Source of the DNA: Modestobacter sp.
GTDB lineage: Bacteria > Actinomycetota > Actinomycetes > Mycobacteriales > Geodermatophilaceae
Assembly: GCA_025965635.1 (NCBI GenBank)
Contig: JAOPWO010000460.1
Coordinates: 1-7,429 of the forward strand
Length of the DNA: 7,429 nt
Direction of reading: 5' to 3'
Positions 1-6,099 of the stretch are shown here, piece after piece (within the stretch, counting starts at the first letter, position 1; the number at the start of each line of letters is the position of its first letter). The notes below the pieces were generated by a model. The model ran no database searches, was not told the DNA's origin, and saw only the letters and a list, made by a program, of their open reading frames with translations. Made by a program: the position numbers and the translations under genes.

Positions 1-556
1 CGCCGAGGTGGTCGTCGCCGCCTCGACCGCCGATGCCGCCCGCCGGGTCGCCGGCGGGGAGTGGGACGCCGCCGTCTGCGCGGCGATCGCCGCGCAGCGC
101 TACGGGCTGGTGGCGCTGGACGAGGACATGGCCGACCACCCGGGGGCGGTCACCCGGTTCGTGCTGGTCGAGCGCCCCGGGCCGCTGCCGGCGGCCACCG
201 GCGCGGACAAGACGACGGTCACCGCGGTGATCCGCGATCGCACCGGTGCGCTGCTGGACCTGCTCGCCGAGTTCGCCGTCCGGGGCATCAGCCTCACCCG
301 GATCGAGTCGCGGCCGACCCGGGAACGGCTGGGGGTGTACTCCTTCTCGATCGACTGCGAGGGGCACGTGACCGACCGCCGGATCGGGGACGCCCTCGCC
401 TCGCTGCACCGGCTGTGCGCCGACCTCCGCTTCCTGGGCTCGTACCCGCGCGCGGACGGCTCTCCGGGCAAGCCCGTCGACGAGCACGTGACGGACCCGG
501 CGTTCGCCGATGCGGACGCGTGGCTGGCTCGCATCCGCCGCGGGGAGGCGGACTGA
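1..556 (+). CDS. pheA: Prephenate dehydratase, C-terminal part (5' end outside window)
   Basis: The frame is read from base 2 and gives the last 184 residues. PheA converts prephenate to phenylpyruvate in cytosolic phenylalanine synthesis and is feedback-controlled by phenylalanine. The visible N-terminal part is the end of the catalytic domain, with the VTRF segment (partial residues 50-53) that matches the conserved TRF catalytic motif. An ACT domain follows at about residues 70-145. It carries GALLDLLAEF (82-91), the counterpart of the GALV motif, and ESRP (102-105); these two motifs bind phenylalanine in this family. A tail of about 35 residues, rich in charged and small residues, follows the ACT domain. 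The gene is convergent with the GroES-like gene. No truncation or frameshift is seen in the visible part. The in-frame GTG at base 8 is internal and is not the start. Confidence 0.95.
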   Translation, partial: AEVVVAASTADAARRVAGGEWDAAVCAAIAAQRYGLVALDEDMADHPGAVTRFVLVERPGPLPAATGADKTTVTAVIRDRTGALLDLLAEFAVRGISLTRIESRPTRERLGVYSFSIDCEGHVTDRRIGDALASLHRLCADLRFLGSYPRADGSPGKPVDEHVTDPAFADADAWLARIRRGEAD

Positions 557-717
557 GCGGGTCGACCGCACGGCGCTGCCTCCCTCGTCGATCCGGTGAC
601 CCAGTGTGCTCCATCAGCAACCGATGGCAACTCCCTGGCGGGACCAGTTCGTCACGCGCGTCGACACCGCCCCCCGTGCGTGTCGCTGACGGGTGTTCCG
701 GTGAGCGCCTGCCCCGT

Positions 718-737
718 CGCTGGGGCCGGCCCCAGCG
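718..737. terminator. 20-bp perfect palindrome between convergent genes; possible bidirectional terminator
   Basis: Bases 718-737 read CGCTGGGGCC followed by its exact reverse complement. As RNA this folds from either strand into an 8-bp, almost all G/C stem with a CCGG loop. It lies 161 bases after the pheA stop and 81 bases beyond the stop of the GroES-like gene, so it could stop transcription from both sides. No U-tract follows on either strand. It is therefore not a classical intrinsic terminator, although U-less hairpins are often proposed as terminators in high-GC actinobacteria. A protein-binding palindrome is the alternative. The rest of 557-818 shows no gene I can support; a 98-codon frame at 596-892 lacks a Shine-Dalgarno sequence and any recognisable domain. 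Confidence 0.4.
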
Positions 738-818
738 CCGACGTCGAGGTGCTGCCGCCGGCCGAGGTGGACACCGCGCCCGCCCGGTCGGCGGCGAGCG
801 GAGGGCAGGGGGGCCTTC

Positions 819-1169
819 CTAGAGGTAGAGCCCGGTGGACTCCTCGATCCGCTCCGCGGCGACGGCGTGCACGTCGCGCTCCCGCAGGATGATCAGGTCC
901 TCACCGTGCACCTCGACCTCGTGCTGGTCCTCGGGGGAGAACAGCACCTGGTCGCCGACCTTGATCTGCCGGACCGTCGGCCCGACCCCGCGGGCCTCTC
1001 CCCACACCAGGCGCTTGGCGACCTGGGCGGTGGCGGGGATGAGGATGCCGCCGCTGGACCGGCGGTCGCCGTCCTCGCGGCGCAGCGAGACCAGCAGCCG
1101 GTCGTGCAGCATCTTGATCGGCAACCCGCCGGTGGCGCCGGGCGTGGGGCGAACGTCGTCCTGAGGCAC
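819..1169 (-). CDS. GroES/HSP10-family co-chaperonin-like protein
   Basis: The predicted protein has 116 residues. After a short N-terminal segment, PIKMLHDRLLVSL matches the first strand of GroES (PLHDRVIVK). RRSSGGILIPATAQVAK then matches the GroES mobile loop, with ILI in place of the hydrophobic IVL tripeptide that contacts GroEL. KVGDQVLFS and LIILRERDVHAVA match the KVGDIVIF and LIMSESDILAIV segments. The roof hairpin region is short, and a C-terminal tail ending in STGLYL extends past the usual GroES end. I chose the GTG at 1169 because it includes residues just before the LHDR strand that look like part of the fold and because a -10-like hexamer ends 8 bases upstream. The ATG at 1112, giving 97 residues, is the alternative. 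No groEL is adjacent. Known: GroES caps the GroEL chamber. Inferred: this looks like the stand-alone actinobacterial homologue, and its partner is not known from this sequence. Confidence 0.85.
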   Translation of the reverse strand: MPQDDVRPTPGATGGLPIKMLHDRLLVSLRREDGDRRSSGGILIPATAQVAKRLVWGEARGVGPTVRQIKVGDQVLFSPEDQHEVEVHGEDLIILRERDVHAVAAERIEESTGLYL

Positions 1170-1177
1170 GTCCGCCG

Positions 1178-1183
1178 ACGCTA
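1178..1183 (-). promoter_or_regulatory. Putative -10 hexamer TAGCGT for the GroES-like gene (leaderless)
   Basis: On the minus strand TAGCGT matches the actinobacterial TANNNT -10 pattern and ends 8 bases before the GTG at 1169, so transcription would begin at or next to the start codon. There is no convincing -35 box and no CIRCE (HrcA) inverted repeat. Nearby, TGGTA-ACCGC-TACCA (1189-1203) is a short inverted repeat just upstream of the hexamer that could be an operator. Confidence 0.4.
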
Positions 1184-1366
1184 CCGGGTGGTAACCGCTA
1201 CCAGCGCGGTGACATCGGTACGCCGGGTCCTCGAGTTCCCGGTGCCGCGACCCCACCGGCGGACCGATGGCCGGGCTCGAGAGCCGTTGTGCGCGGCCTG
1301 CGGTTCGCGGGAGCCTCGCCGTGCTGGCGGCAGCAGCCCCGCTCCCGACACCCCAGCGACGACCGT

Positions 1367-1371
1367 GGAGG
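1367..1371 (+). promoter_or_regulatory. Shine-Dalgarno GGAGG fixing the GTG start at 1378
   Basis: GGAGG lies 6 bases before the GTG at 1378. This is a near-ideal ribosome binding site. It favours 1378 over the in-frame ATG at 1267, which would add 37 residues of arginine/alanine/proline-rich sequence unlike the fold that follows. Confidence 0.7.
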
Positions 1372-1377
1372 CATCCG

Positions 1378-1842
1378 GTGGCCATCGCGGTGCACATCGT
1401 CAGCACGCCGGAGACCGGCGCTGTGCAGCCGTACGGGATGGCACTGCGACGCATGGAGGTGCAGGGACCCGATCGTCCGACTGGCCGGCAGAGCCACCCG
1501 GCGTGGCTGGCAGGGGACGTCCTGCACGTCTTCGATGTCTGGAACTCGCAGGCCCACATGGATGCCTCCATGGTGGAGATCGGCCCGGTCCTCCACGACC
1601 TCGACATGGAGACGGCCGGCCGGCCGGAGGTCGGTGAGGTCATCGGTGGTGCTCGCCGGGAAGCTCCGGTCCCTGTTCCGGACGTGGACGGCGAGTGGGC
1701 GGACCAGCGGAGCGCCGGGCGGTGGCACGTCAGCCCCGACTCGCACCGGCGAAGGCCTCGGCGGGGTTCTAGGACCAGCCGAGGGCGTGCAGGCGGTCGT
1801 CGTCGATGCCGAAGTGGTGGGCGATCTCGTGCACGACGGTGA
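1378..1842 (+). CDS. Small protein resembling the dimeric alpha/beta-barrel (antibiotic-biosynthesis-monooxygenase-like) fold
   Basis: The frame from the GTG at 1378 encodes 154 residues. Residues 1 to about 92 look like one compact domain. There is a first strand (AIAVHIVSTPE), a helix around YGMALRRMEVQG, a SHPAWLAGDVLHVFDVWNS segment, a helix (ASMVEIGPVLHDL), and a closing strand (RPEVGEVIG). The order strand, helix, H-x-A-W, V-DVW-S, helix, PEVxEV matches the small actinobacterial hypothetical proteins with a ferredoxin-like dimeric barrel. I recognise the pattern but cannot assign a substrate. The remaining 60 residues become arginine/glycine/serine-rich and look non-coding in character. 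They run 74 bases antisense into the metallopeptidase gene, so an ancestral stop near the end of the domain may have been lost. The gene is divergent from the GroES-like gene and has a strong Shine-Dalgarno sequence. The existence of the gene is fairly sure, the fold moderately sure, and the function unknown. Confidence 0.6.
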   Translation: MAIAVHIVSTPETGAVQPYGMALRRMEVQGPDRPTGRQSHPAWLAGDVLHVFDVWNSQAHMDASMVEIGPVLHDLDMETAGRPEVGEVIGGARREAPVPVPDVDGEWADQRSAGRWHVSPDSHRRRPRRGSRTSRGRAGGRRRCRSGGRSRARR

Positions 1843-2116
1843 TCGTGACCTCCTCGACGACCTGCTCCTCGTCGTCGCAGATGTCGCAGATGGCCGCCCG
1901 GTAGATCATGATCCGGTCCGGCAGGGCCCCGCCGTAGTCCCAGCCGCGTTCGGTCAGCGCGTAGCCGTCGTAGACGCCCAGCAGGTCCGGCTCGTCGGCG
2001 TCGCGGTCCTCGACGAGGACGACGACGTTGTCCAGCAGCGCCATCAGCTCGGCGGGCACCCCGTCGAGGGCGTCGGCGACCAGTTCCTCGAAGCGGGGGA
2101 GCGGGAGCGGGTTCAC
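1769..2116 (-). CDS. Zincin-like metallopeptidase family protein (PF06262/DUF1025 type)
   Basis: The protein has 115 residues and no signal peptide, so it is probably cytosolic. The N-terminal half (FEELVADALDGVPAELMALLDNVVVLVED) and the LLGVYDGYALTERG and LPDRIMIYR segments are typical of this minimal protease-like family. Near the C-terminus, HEIAHHFGIDD (96-106) gives the extended zinc motif HExxHxxGxxD, with H96, H100 and probably D106 as ligands and E97 as the catalytic base. The whole protein is close to the family's usual length, so it is intact. The GTG start at 2116-2114 overlaps the guaB1 stop as GTGA, which indicates translational coupling; there is no strong Shine-Dalgarno sequence. 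From memory, a structure of an Acidothermus member shows a minimal zincin fold. The physiological substrate is unknown, and peptidase activity is inferred only from the motif. Its 3' end overlaps the antisense 3' end of the barrel-like gene. Confidence 0.88.
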   Translation of the reverse strand: MNPLPLPRFEELVADALDGVPAELMALLDNVVVLVEDRDADEPDLLGVYDGYALTERGWDYGGALPDRIMIYRAAICDICDDEEQVVEEVTITVVHEIAHHFGIDDDRLHALGWS

Positions 2117-3543
2117 CAGCTCGTCGGCAGCGGCCGGCCCTCCTCGTAGCCGGCTGCGCTCTGCACCCCCAGTACCGCGCGCTCGTGCAGCTCGTCGACG
2201 GTGCGGGCGCCGGCGTACGTGCACGCCGAGCGGACGCCGGCGACGATCCCGTCGATCAGGTCCTCGACGCCGGGACGGACCGGGTCCAGGTACATCCGGG
2301 AGGAGCTGATGCCCTCCTCGAACAGGCCGGCGCGGGCCCGGTCGAAGCCGCTCTGGCTCGACGTCCGGGCGCGGACGGCGCGGGCGGACGCCATCCCGAA
2401 GCTCTCCTTGTACTGGCGGCCGTTGCCGTCGGTGATGAGGTCGCCGGCGCTCTCGTAGGTGCCGGCGAACCACGAGCCGACCATCACGTTGGCCGCTCCG
2501 GCCGCCAGGGCCAGCGCGACGTCGCGCGGATGCCGCACGCCGCCGTCGGCCCACACGTGCCGACCCAGCGCGCGGGCGGCCGCGGCGCACTCCTCGACGG
2601 CGGAGAACTGCGGCCGGCCGACGCCGGTCATCATCCGGGTGGTGCACATCGCACCCGGCCCGACGCCGACCTTGACGACGTCGGCGCCGGCCTCGATCAG
2701 GTCCCGGGTGCCCTCGGCGGTGACCACGTTGCCGGCCACCACGGGCGCCGACCCGGCCACCGACCGCACGGCGCGGACGGCCTCGATGGCCCTGTCCTGG
2801 TGACCGTGCGCGGTGTCGACGACGAGCACGTCCACGCCGTGCGACAGCAGCGCGCCCGCCTTGCCGGCGACATCGCCGTTGATGCCGACCGCGGCGGCGG
2901 TGAGCAGCCGGCCGCCGGCGTTCACCGCCGGCAGGTAGAGCGCCGAACGCAGCGCGCCCTTGCGGGTGATGACGCCGACCAACCGGTCGCCCTCGACGAC
3001 CGGGGCGGCCTGGACCCGCTCGTCGGTGAGCACGTCGAAGACCTTGGGCAGGTCGGTGCCGGCCGGGATGGTCAGCGGGTCGGGGGTCATGACCTCCGAC
3101 AGCTGGGTGAACCGGTCCACGCCGTGGCAGGCGCCGTCGGTGACCAGGCCCACCGGCCGGCCCTCGTCGACCACGACGACGATGCCGTGCGCCCGCTTGC
3201 CCATCAGCGACAGCGCCTCGCCGACGGTGGAGCCGCGGCCCAGGGTGATCGGGGTGTCGTAGACGGGGTGCCGCGCCTTGAGCCAGGACACCACCTCGCC
3301 GACGACGTCGATCGGGATGTCCTGCGGCAGCACGGCCAGCCCACCGCGACGGGCCACGGTCTCGGCCATCCGCCGTCCGGAGATGGCGGTCATGTTGGCG
3401 ACGACGACGGGGATCGTCGTCCCCACCCGGTCGGGGGTGGTCAGGTCGACCTCGAGGCGGGACCCGACCGTCGACCGTCCCGGCACCATGAAGACGTCGG
3501 CGTAGGTCAGGTCGCTGGCGGGCCGATCACCGAGGAAGCGCAT
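2113..3543 (-). CDS. guaB1: GuaB1, IMP dehydrogenase-family protein with CBS domains (GMP reductase in mycobacteria)
   Basis: The protein has 476 residues, the usual GuaB1 length. It is a (beta/alpha)8 IMPDH/GMPR barrel interrupted by a CBS pair at about residues 97-205 (GIVVVVDEGRPVGLVT; VMTPDPLTIPAG...APVVEGDRLVGVITRKG). VDTAHGH (242-248) is the nucleotide-binding segment. GVGPGAMCTTRMMTGVGRPQ carries the catalytic cysteine C300. ADGGVR (332-337) and the GNGRQYKESFGMAS flap (373-386) follow. The sequence MTGVGRPQ and the N-terminus MRFLGDRPASDLTYADVFMVPGRS are of the GuaB1 type rather than GuaB2. In mycobacteria GuaB1 was shown to reduce GMP to IMP (purine salvage) rather than oxidise IMP, with the CBS domains allosterically regulated by purine nucleotides. 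Many databases still label it IMPDH. The ATG at 3543 is preceded at 6 bases by GACAAT, which suggests a leaderless mRNA. It is divergent from serS and coupled to the metallopeptidase. Confidence 0.9.
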   Translation of the reverse strand: MRFLGDRPASDLTYADVFMVPGRSTVGSRLEVDLTTPDRVGTTIPVVVANMTAISGRRMAETVARRGGLAVLPQDIPIDVVGEVVSWLKARHPVYDTPITLGRGSTVGEALSLMGKRAHGIVVVVDEGRPVGLVTDGACHGVDRFTQLSEVMTPDPLTIPAGTDLPKVFDVLTDERVQAAPVVEGDRLVGVITRKGALRSALYLPAVNAGGRLLTAAAVGINGDVAGKAGALLSHGVDVLVVDTAHGHQDRAIEAVRAVRSVAGSAPVVAGNVVTAEGTRDLIEAGADVVKVGVGPGAMCTTRMMTGVGRPQFSAVEECAAAARALGRHVWADGGVRHPRDVALALAAGAANVMVGSWFAGTYESAGDLITDGNGRQYKESFGMASARAVRARTSSQSGFDRARAGLFEEGISSSRMYLDPVRPGVEDLIDGIVAGVRSACTYAGARTVDELHERAVLGVQSAAGYEEGRPLPTSW

Positions 3544-3549
3544 GCGCCC

Positions 3550-3555
3550 ATTGTC
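3550..3555 (-). promoter_or_regulatory. Putative -10 hexamer GACAAT for guaB1 (leaderless)
   Basis: On the minus strand GACAAT, one base from TACAAT, ends 6 bases before the ATG at 3543, so the transcript would begin at the start codon. No -35 consensus lies at 17-18 bases. A weak GGGA just before the ATG is the only Shine-Dalgarno-like sequence, and it overlaps this hexamer. Confidence 0.4.
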
Positions 3556-3681
3556 CCGCACCCGCGCCGGGTCGAGGATCCGCCGGACGGCCGGTGGGGC
3601 GGGGGTGCTCCCGGACGTGCACCGGAACCGCGGACGACCACGCATGGGGGTGGCCACCTGCGCCGCCACGCCCGGCCCCGC

Positions 3682-3703
3682 GAGGACGGACGGGTCCGTC
3701 CTC
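3682..3703. repeat. Strong 9-bp inverted repeat in the guaB1/serS divergent promoter region
   Basis: GAGGACGGA (3682-3690), a CGGG spacer, and TCCGTCCTC (3695-3703) form a perfect hairpin or palindrome. It lies 117 bases upstream of serS and 138 bases upstream of guaB1. If both genes are leaderless it lies outside both transcripts, which points to a protein-binding operator or a barrier between the two promoters rather than a leader RNA. No U-tract follows it. The rest of 3544-3820 shows no gene I can support and none of the conserved T-box sequence expected of a leader in front of an aminoacyl-tRNA synthetase. Confidence 0.5.
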
Positions 3704-3807
3704 CTGCCCTGCGCCACCGCGCCGCGCGGGGCACGGCTCGCCGACCACGTCGGGTGCGCCTGGCGCGACGCCCGATCCGGTGACACGGGCGCTGGGCGGT
3801 CGGCACC

Positions 3808-3813
3808 TACCAT
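3808..3813 (+). promoter_or_regulatory. Putative -10 hexamer TACCAT for serS (leaderless)
   Basis: TACCAT fits the TANNNT -10 consensus and ends 7 bases before the GTG at 3821, so the transcript would begin at the start codon. The bases between carry no Shine-Dalgarno sequence. A GTGACA -35-like hexamer at 3780-3785 is 22 bases upstream, which is too far for normal spacing. Confidence 0.5.
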
Positions 3814-3820
3814 CACAGAC

Positions 3821-5110
3821 GTGATCGACCTGCGACTCGTCCGTGAGCACCCCGACCTCGTCCGTGCCAGCCAGCGGGCACGGGGTGCCGACGAGTCCCT
3901 GGTCGACGCCCTCCTCGCCGCGGACGCCGAGCGCCGTGCCGCGGTGAAGGCCGCCGACGACCTGCGCGGCGAGCAGAAGGCCGCCTCGCAGGCGGTCCGC
4001 GGCGCCTCGACGGAGGAGCGCCCGGTGGTGCTGGAGCGCGCCAAGGCGCTGTCGGCGCAGGTGAAGGAGGCCGAGGAGGCCGAGCGGGCCGCCGACGCCG
4101 CGCTGCGCGCGGTGCACCTGCGCATCCCCAACGTGGTCCACCCCGAGGTCCCCCCGGGCGGCGAGGACGACGCCGTCACGCTGCGCACCGTCGGCGCGGT
4201 GCCCAGCTACGACTTCGAGGTCAGGGACCACCTGCAGATCGGGGAGGCGCTCGGGGCCATCGACATGGAGCGCGGAGCCAAGGTCTCCGGCGCTCGCTTC
4301 TACTTCCTCACCGGACCCGGTGCCCTGCTGGAGTTCGCGCTGGCCCAGCTGGCCATCACCCGGGCGGTGGCCGCCGGCTTCATCCCGGTGGTCGCCCCGG
4401 CGCTGGTGAAGCCCGAGGCGATGGAGGGCACCGGTTTCCTCGGCGAGCACGACGAGGAGGTGTACCGCATCGAGCGGGACGACCTCTACCTCGTGGGCAC
4501 CTCCGAGGTGGCCATCGCCGGCATGCACGGCAACGAGGTGCTCGACCTGTCGGCCGGGCCGCGCCGTTACGCCGGCTGGTCGTCCTGCTTCCGCCGCGAG
4601 GCCGGCTCCTACGGCAAGGACACCCGCGGCATCATCCGGGTGCACTGGTTCGACAAGGTCGAGATGTTCAGCTTCTGCGCCCCCGAGGAGGCCGCCGCGG
4701 AACACCGGCGGCTGCTGCAGTGGGAGGAGGAGTTCCTCCAGGCACTCGAGCTGCCCTACCGGGTGGTCGACATCGCCGCCGGCGACCTGGGCACCAGTGC
4801 CGCGCGCAAGTTCGACATCGAGGCGTGGTTCCCCAGCCAGGGCACCTACCGGGAGCTGACGAGCACCTCCGACTGCACCACCTTCCAGGCCCGCCGGCTC
4901 GCCATCCGCTCCCGCGACGCCGACGGCAGGCCGCAGCCGGTCGCCACCCTCAACGGGACGCTGTGCGCGATCGCCCGCACCATCGCCTGCCTGCTCGAGG
5001 TGCACCAGCAGGCGGACGGTTCGGTGCACGTGCCGGTGGCGCTGCGGCCCTGGCTCGGCGGACACGCCAGGCTCTCCCCGGGTATGGCCCTCACCGCGGT
5101 GGCCCCGTGA
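3821..5110 (+). CDS. serS: Seryl-tRNA synthetase
   Basis: The enzyme charges tRNA-Ser (and tRNA-Sec where present) with serine using ATP in the cytosol. The protein has 429 residues, normal for bacterial SerRS. It begins MIDLRLVREHPDLVRAS, the family's typical N-terminus. A long charged antiparallel coiled-coil arm at about residues 30-100 contacts the tRNA long variable arm. The class II core follows: motif 1 around VVAPALVKPEAMEGTGFL (190-207), the TSEVAI serine-site segment (227-232), motif 2 FRREAGSYGKDTRG...HWFDKVEMF (257-283) and motif 3 TLNGTLCAIARTIACLLE (376-393) with the invariant arginine R386. The form TLNGTLCA is typical of actinobacteria. The GTG at 3821 gives the conserved N-terminus and sits just after a -10-like hexamer. 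The stop overlaps the start of the first HAD gene as GTGA, so serS heads a three-gene operon. No defect is seen. Confidence 0.97.
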   Translation: MIDLRLVREHPDLVRASQRARGADESLVDALLAADAERRAAVKAADDLRGEQKAASQAVRGASTEERPVVLERAKALSAQVKEAEEAERAADAALRAVHLRIPNVVHPEVPPGGEDDAVTLRTVGAVPSYDFEVRDHLQIGEALGAIDMERGAKVSGARFYFLTGPGALLEFALAQLAITRAVAAGFIPVVAPALVKPEAMEGTGFLGEHDEEVYRIERDDLYLVGTSEVAIAGMHGNEVLDLSAGPRRYAGWSSCFRREAGSYGKDTRGIIRVHWFDKVEMFSFCAPEEAAAEHRRLLQWEEEFLQALELPYRVVDIAAGDLGTSAARKFDIEAWFPSQGTYRELTSTSDCTTFQARRLAIRSRDADGRPQPVATLNGTLCAIARTIACLLEVHQQADGSVHVPVALRPWLGGHARLSPGMALTAVAP

Positions 5111-6099
5111 CCAGCCACACCCCGGCCCGGGCCGCCAACGCCCTCATCGCACCGCACGTCGCGGACGGGTCCACCGAGGTCGTCGAGCTGGGCGATCTCA
5201 CCGCCGAGCTCGACGGCTGGCGCCCGCGGCTGGTGGCCACCGACCTCGACGGCACGCTGCTGGACTCGGCCGGTGAGGTCGGTCCGCGCACCCGCGCGGC
5301 CCTGACCGCCTGCTGGGACGCCGGCATCCCGGTCGTCGGGGTGACCGGCCGCGGTCCGCGGCTGCTGGACAGCGTCCGCCGCGCGGTCGGCGGCCGGGGC
5401 GCCGCCGTCCTCGCCCAGGGCGGGTACGTGGTGCGCTTCGGCCGCGACGGGGGCCGGGATGAGGTGCTGCGCACCGTGGGGATGACCCGGTCGGACGCCA
5501 CCGCGGTCATCGCCGCCATCGAGGACGTCGCCGGCGAGCTGATCGTCGCCGTCGAGGACGCCGACGAGCAGTACGAGGCGTTGCGGGACGGCGAGCTCGC
5601 GCCGCTGCGCGTGCAGCACGGCTTCGGCTGGCCCTACCCCGAGCCTGCGCACCTGCTGCCGCGCCACCAGGTGCTGCCGGTCGGCGCGGTGCTCAAGGTC
5701 TTCCTGCGCTCGTCCTCCCTGGGCGAGGACGAGCTGCTGGCCCGCGCGCGGCAGGTGGTCGACCCCGCGGTCGCCGAGCTGACCCACGCCGGCCTGGGCT
5801 TCATCGAGGTCCTGCCGCCCGGCGTCACCAAGGCCACCGGCCTGGCCGTCGTGCTCGACACCTACGGCCTGGGTTTCGAGGACGTGCTCGTGTTCGGCGA
5901 CATGCCCAACGACCTGCCGATGATCGGCGCGGTCACCGCGGCCGGCGGCCGGGCGGTCGCCGTGGCCAACGCGCACCCGGAAGTGCGCGCCGCGGCGTCC
6001 GGCCGCACCAGCGGCCACGACGTGGACGGGGTGGCCCGCTACCTGGAGGTCGTCCTGGCCGGCACCGACAGGGACCAGGAGGCGGTGGCCGGTGTCTGA
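5107..6099 (+). CDS. HAD-superfamily phosphatase, Cof/IIB type (first of tandem pair)
   Basis: The protein has 330 residues. All HAD motifs are present: motif I DLDGTLLD (nucleophile D46, acid D48), motif II threonine T80 in GVTGRG, motif III lysine K242 in GVTKATGL, and motif IV GDMPND (264-269). The region between motifs II and III is a large cap of about 160 residues, as in type IIB (Cof) enzymes, which usually hydrolyse sugar phosphates, nucleotides or FMN-like compounds; the substrate cannot be read from the sequence. Compared with its neighbour it carries about 36 extra N-terminal residues before WRPRL. The GTG start overlaps the serS stop by 4 bases (GTGA) with no good Shine-Dalgarno sequence, so translation is probably coupled to serS. 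I see no better internal start before motif I. The stop overlaps the next gene by 8 bases. Confidence 0.92.
   Translation: MTSHTPARAANALIAPHVADGSTEVVELGDLTAELDGWRPRLVATDLDGTLLDSAGEVGPRTRAALTACWDAGIPVVGVTGRGPRLLDSVRRAVGGRGAAVLAQGGYVVRFGRDGGRDEVLRTVGMTRSDATAVIAAIEDVAGELIVAVEDADEQYEALRDGELAPLRVQHGFGWPYPEPAHLLPRHQVLPVGAVLKVFLRSSSLGEDELLARARQVVDPAVAELTHAGLGFIEVLPPGVTKATGLAVVLDTYGLGFEDVLVFGDMPNDLPMIGAVTAAGGRAVAVANAHPEVRAAASGRTSGHDVDGVARYLEVVLAGTDRDQEAVAGV
6077..6082 (+). promoter_or_regulatory. Shine-Dalgarno AGGAGG for the second HAD gene
   Basis: A full AGGAGG lies inside the end of the first HAD gene, 9 bases before the GTG at 6092. It fixes that start and lets the second HAD gene be translated independently of coupling. 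Confidence 0.75.

Noticed and set aside
596..892. 98-codon frame between pheA and the GroES-like gene
   Set aside because: It has no Shine-Dalgarno sequence or domain, it covers the palindrome, and it overlaps the end of the GroES-like gene.
1267..1377. ATG at 1267 as start of the barrel-like gene
   Set aside because: It has no Shine-Dalgarno sequence and would add an unlikely basic, proline-rich extension. GGAGG sits correctly before the GTG at 1378.
1170..1377. CIRCE heat-shock operator upstream of the GroES-like gene
   Set aside because: The TTAGCACTC-N9-GAGTGCTAA pattern is absent; only short TGGTA/TACCA repeats are present.
2117..2647. Upstream extension of the metallopeptidase frame inside guaB1
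   Set aside because: The extension is arginine-rich out-of-frame guaB1 sequence. The GTG at 2116 gives the family's usual length and couples to the guaB1 stop.
2185..3783. 532-codon open frame on the + strand opposite guaB1
   Set aside because: It is a GC-bias shadow: no recognisable domain, a histidine/aspartate/glycine-rich composition, and exactly antisense to the well-supported guaB1.
3544..3820. T-box or other riboswitch leader for serS
   Set aside because: There is no conserved T-box sequence or terminator-antiterminator pair, and the -10-like hexamer next to the GTG leaves no room for a leader.
3544..4188. Upstream extension of the guaB1 frame, adding about 215 residues
   Set aside because: It runs antisense through the serS promoter and coding region. 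The family N-terminus MRFLGDRPASDLTY begins at 3543, with a -10-like hexamer just before it.
3527..5065. 512-codon open frame on the minus strand opposite serS
   Set aside because: It is antisense to an intact serS, with low-complexity composition and no Shine-Dalgarno sequence or domain.
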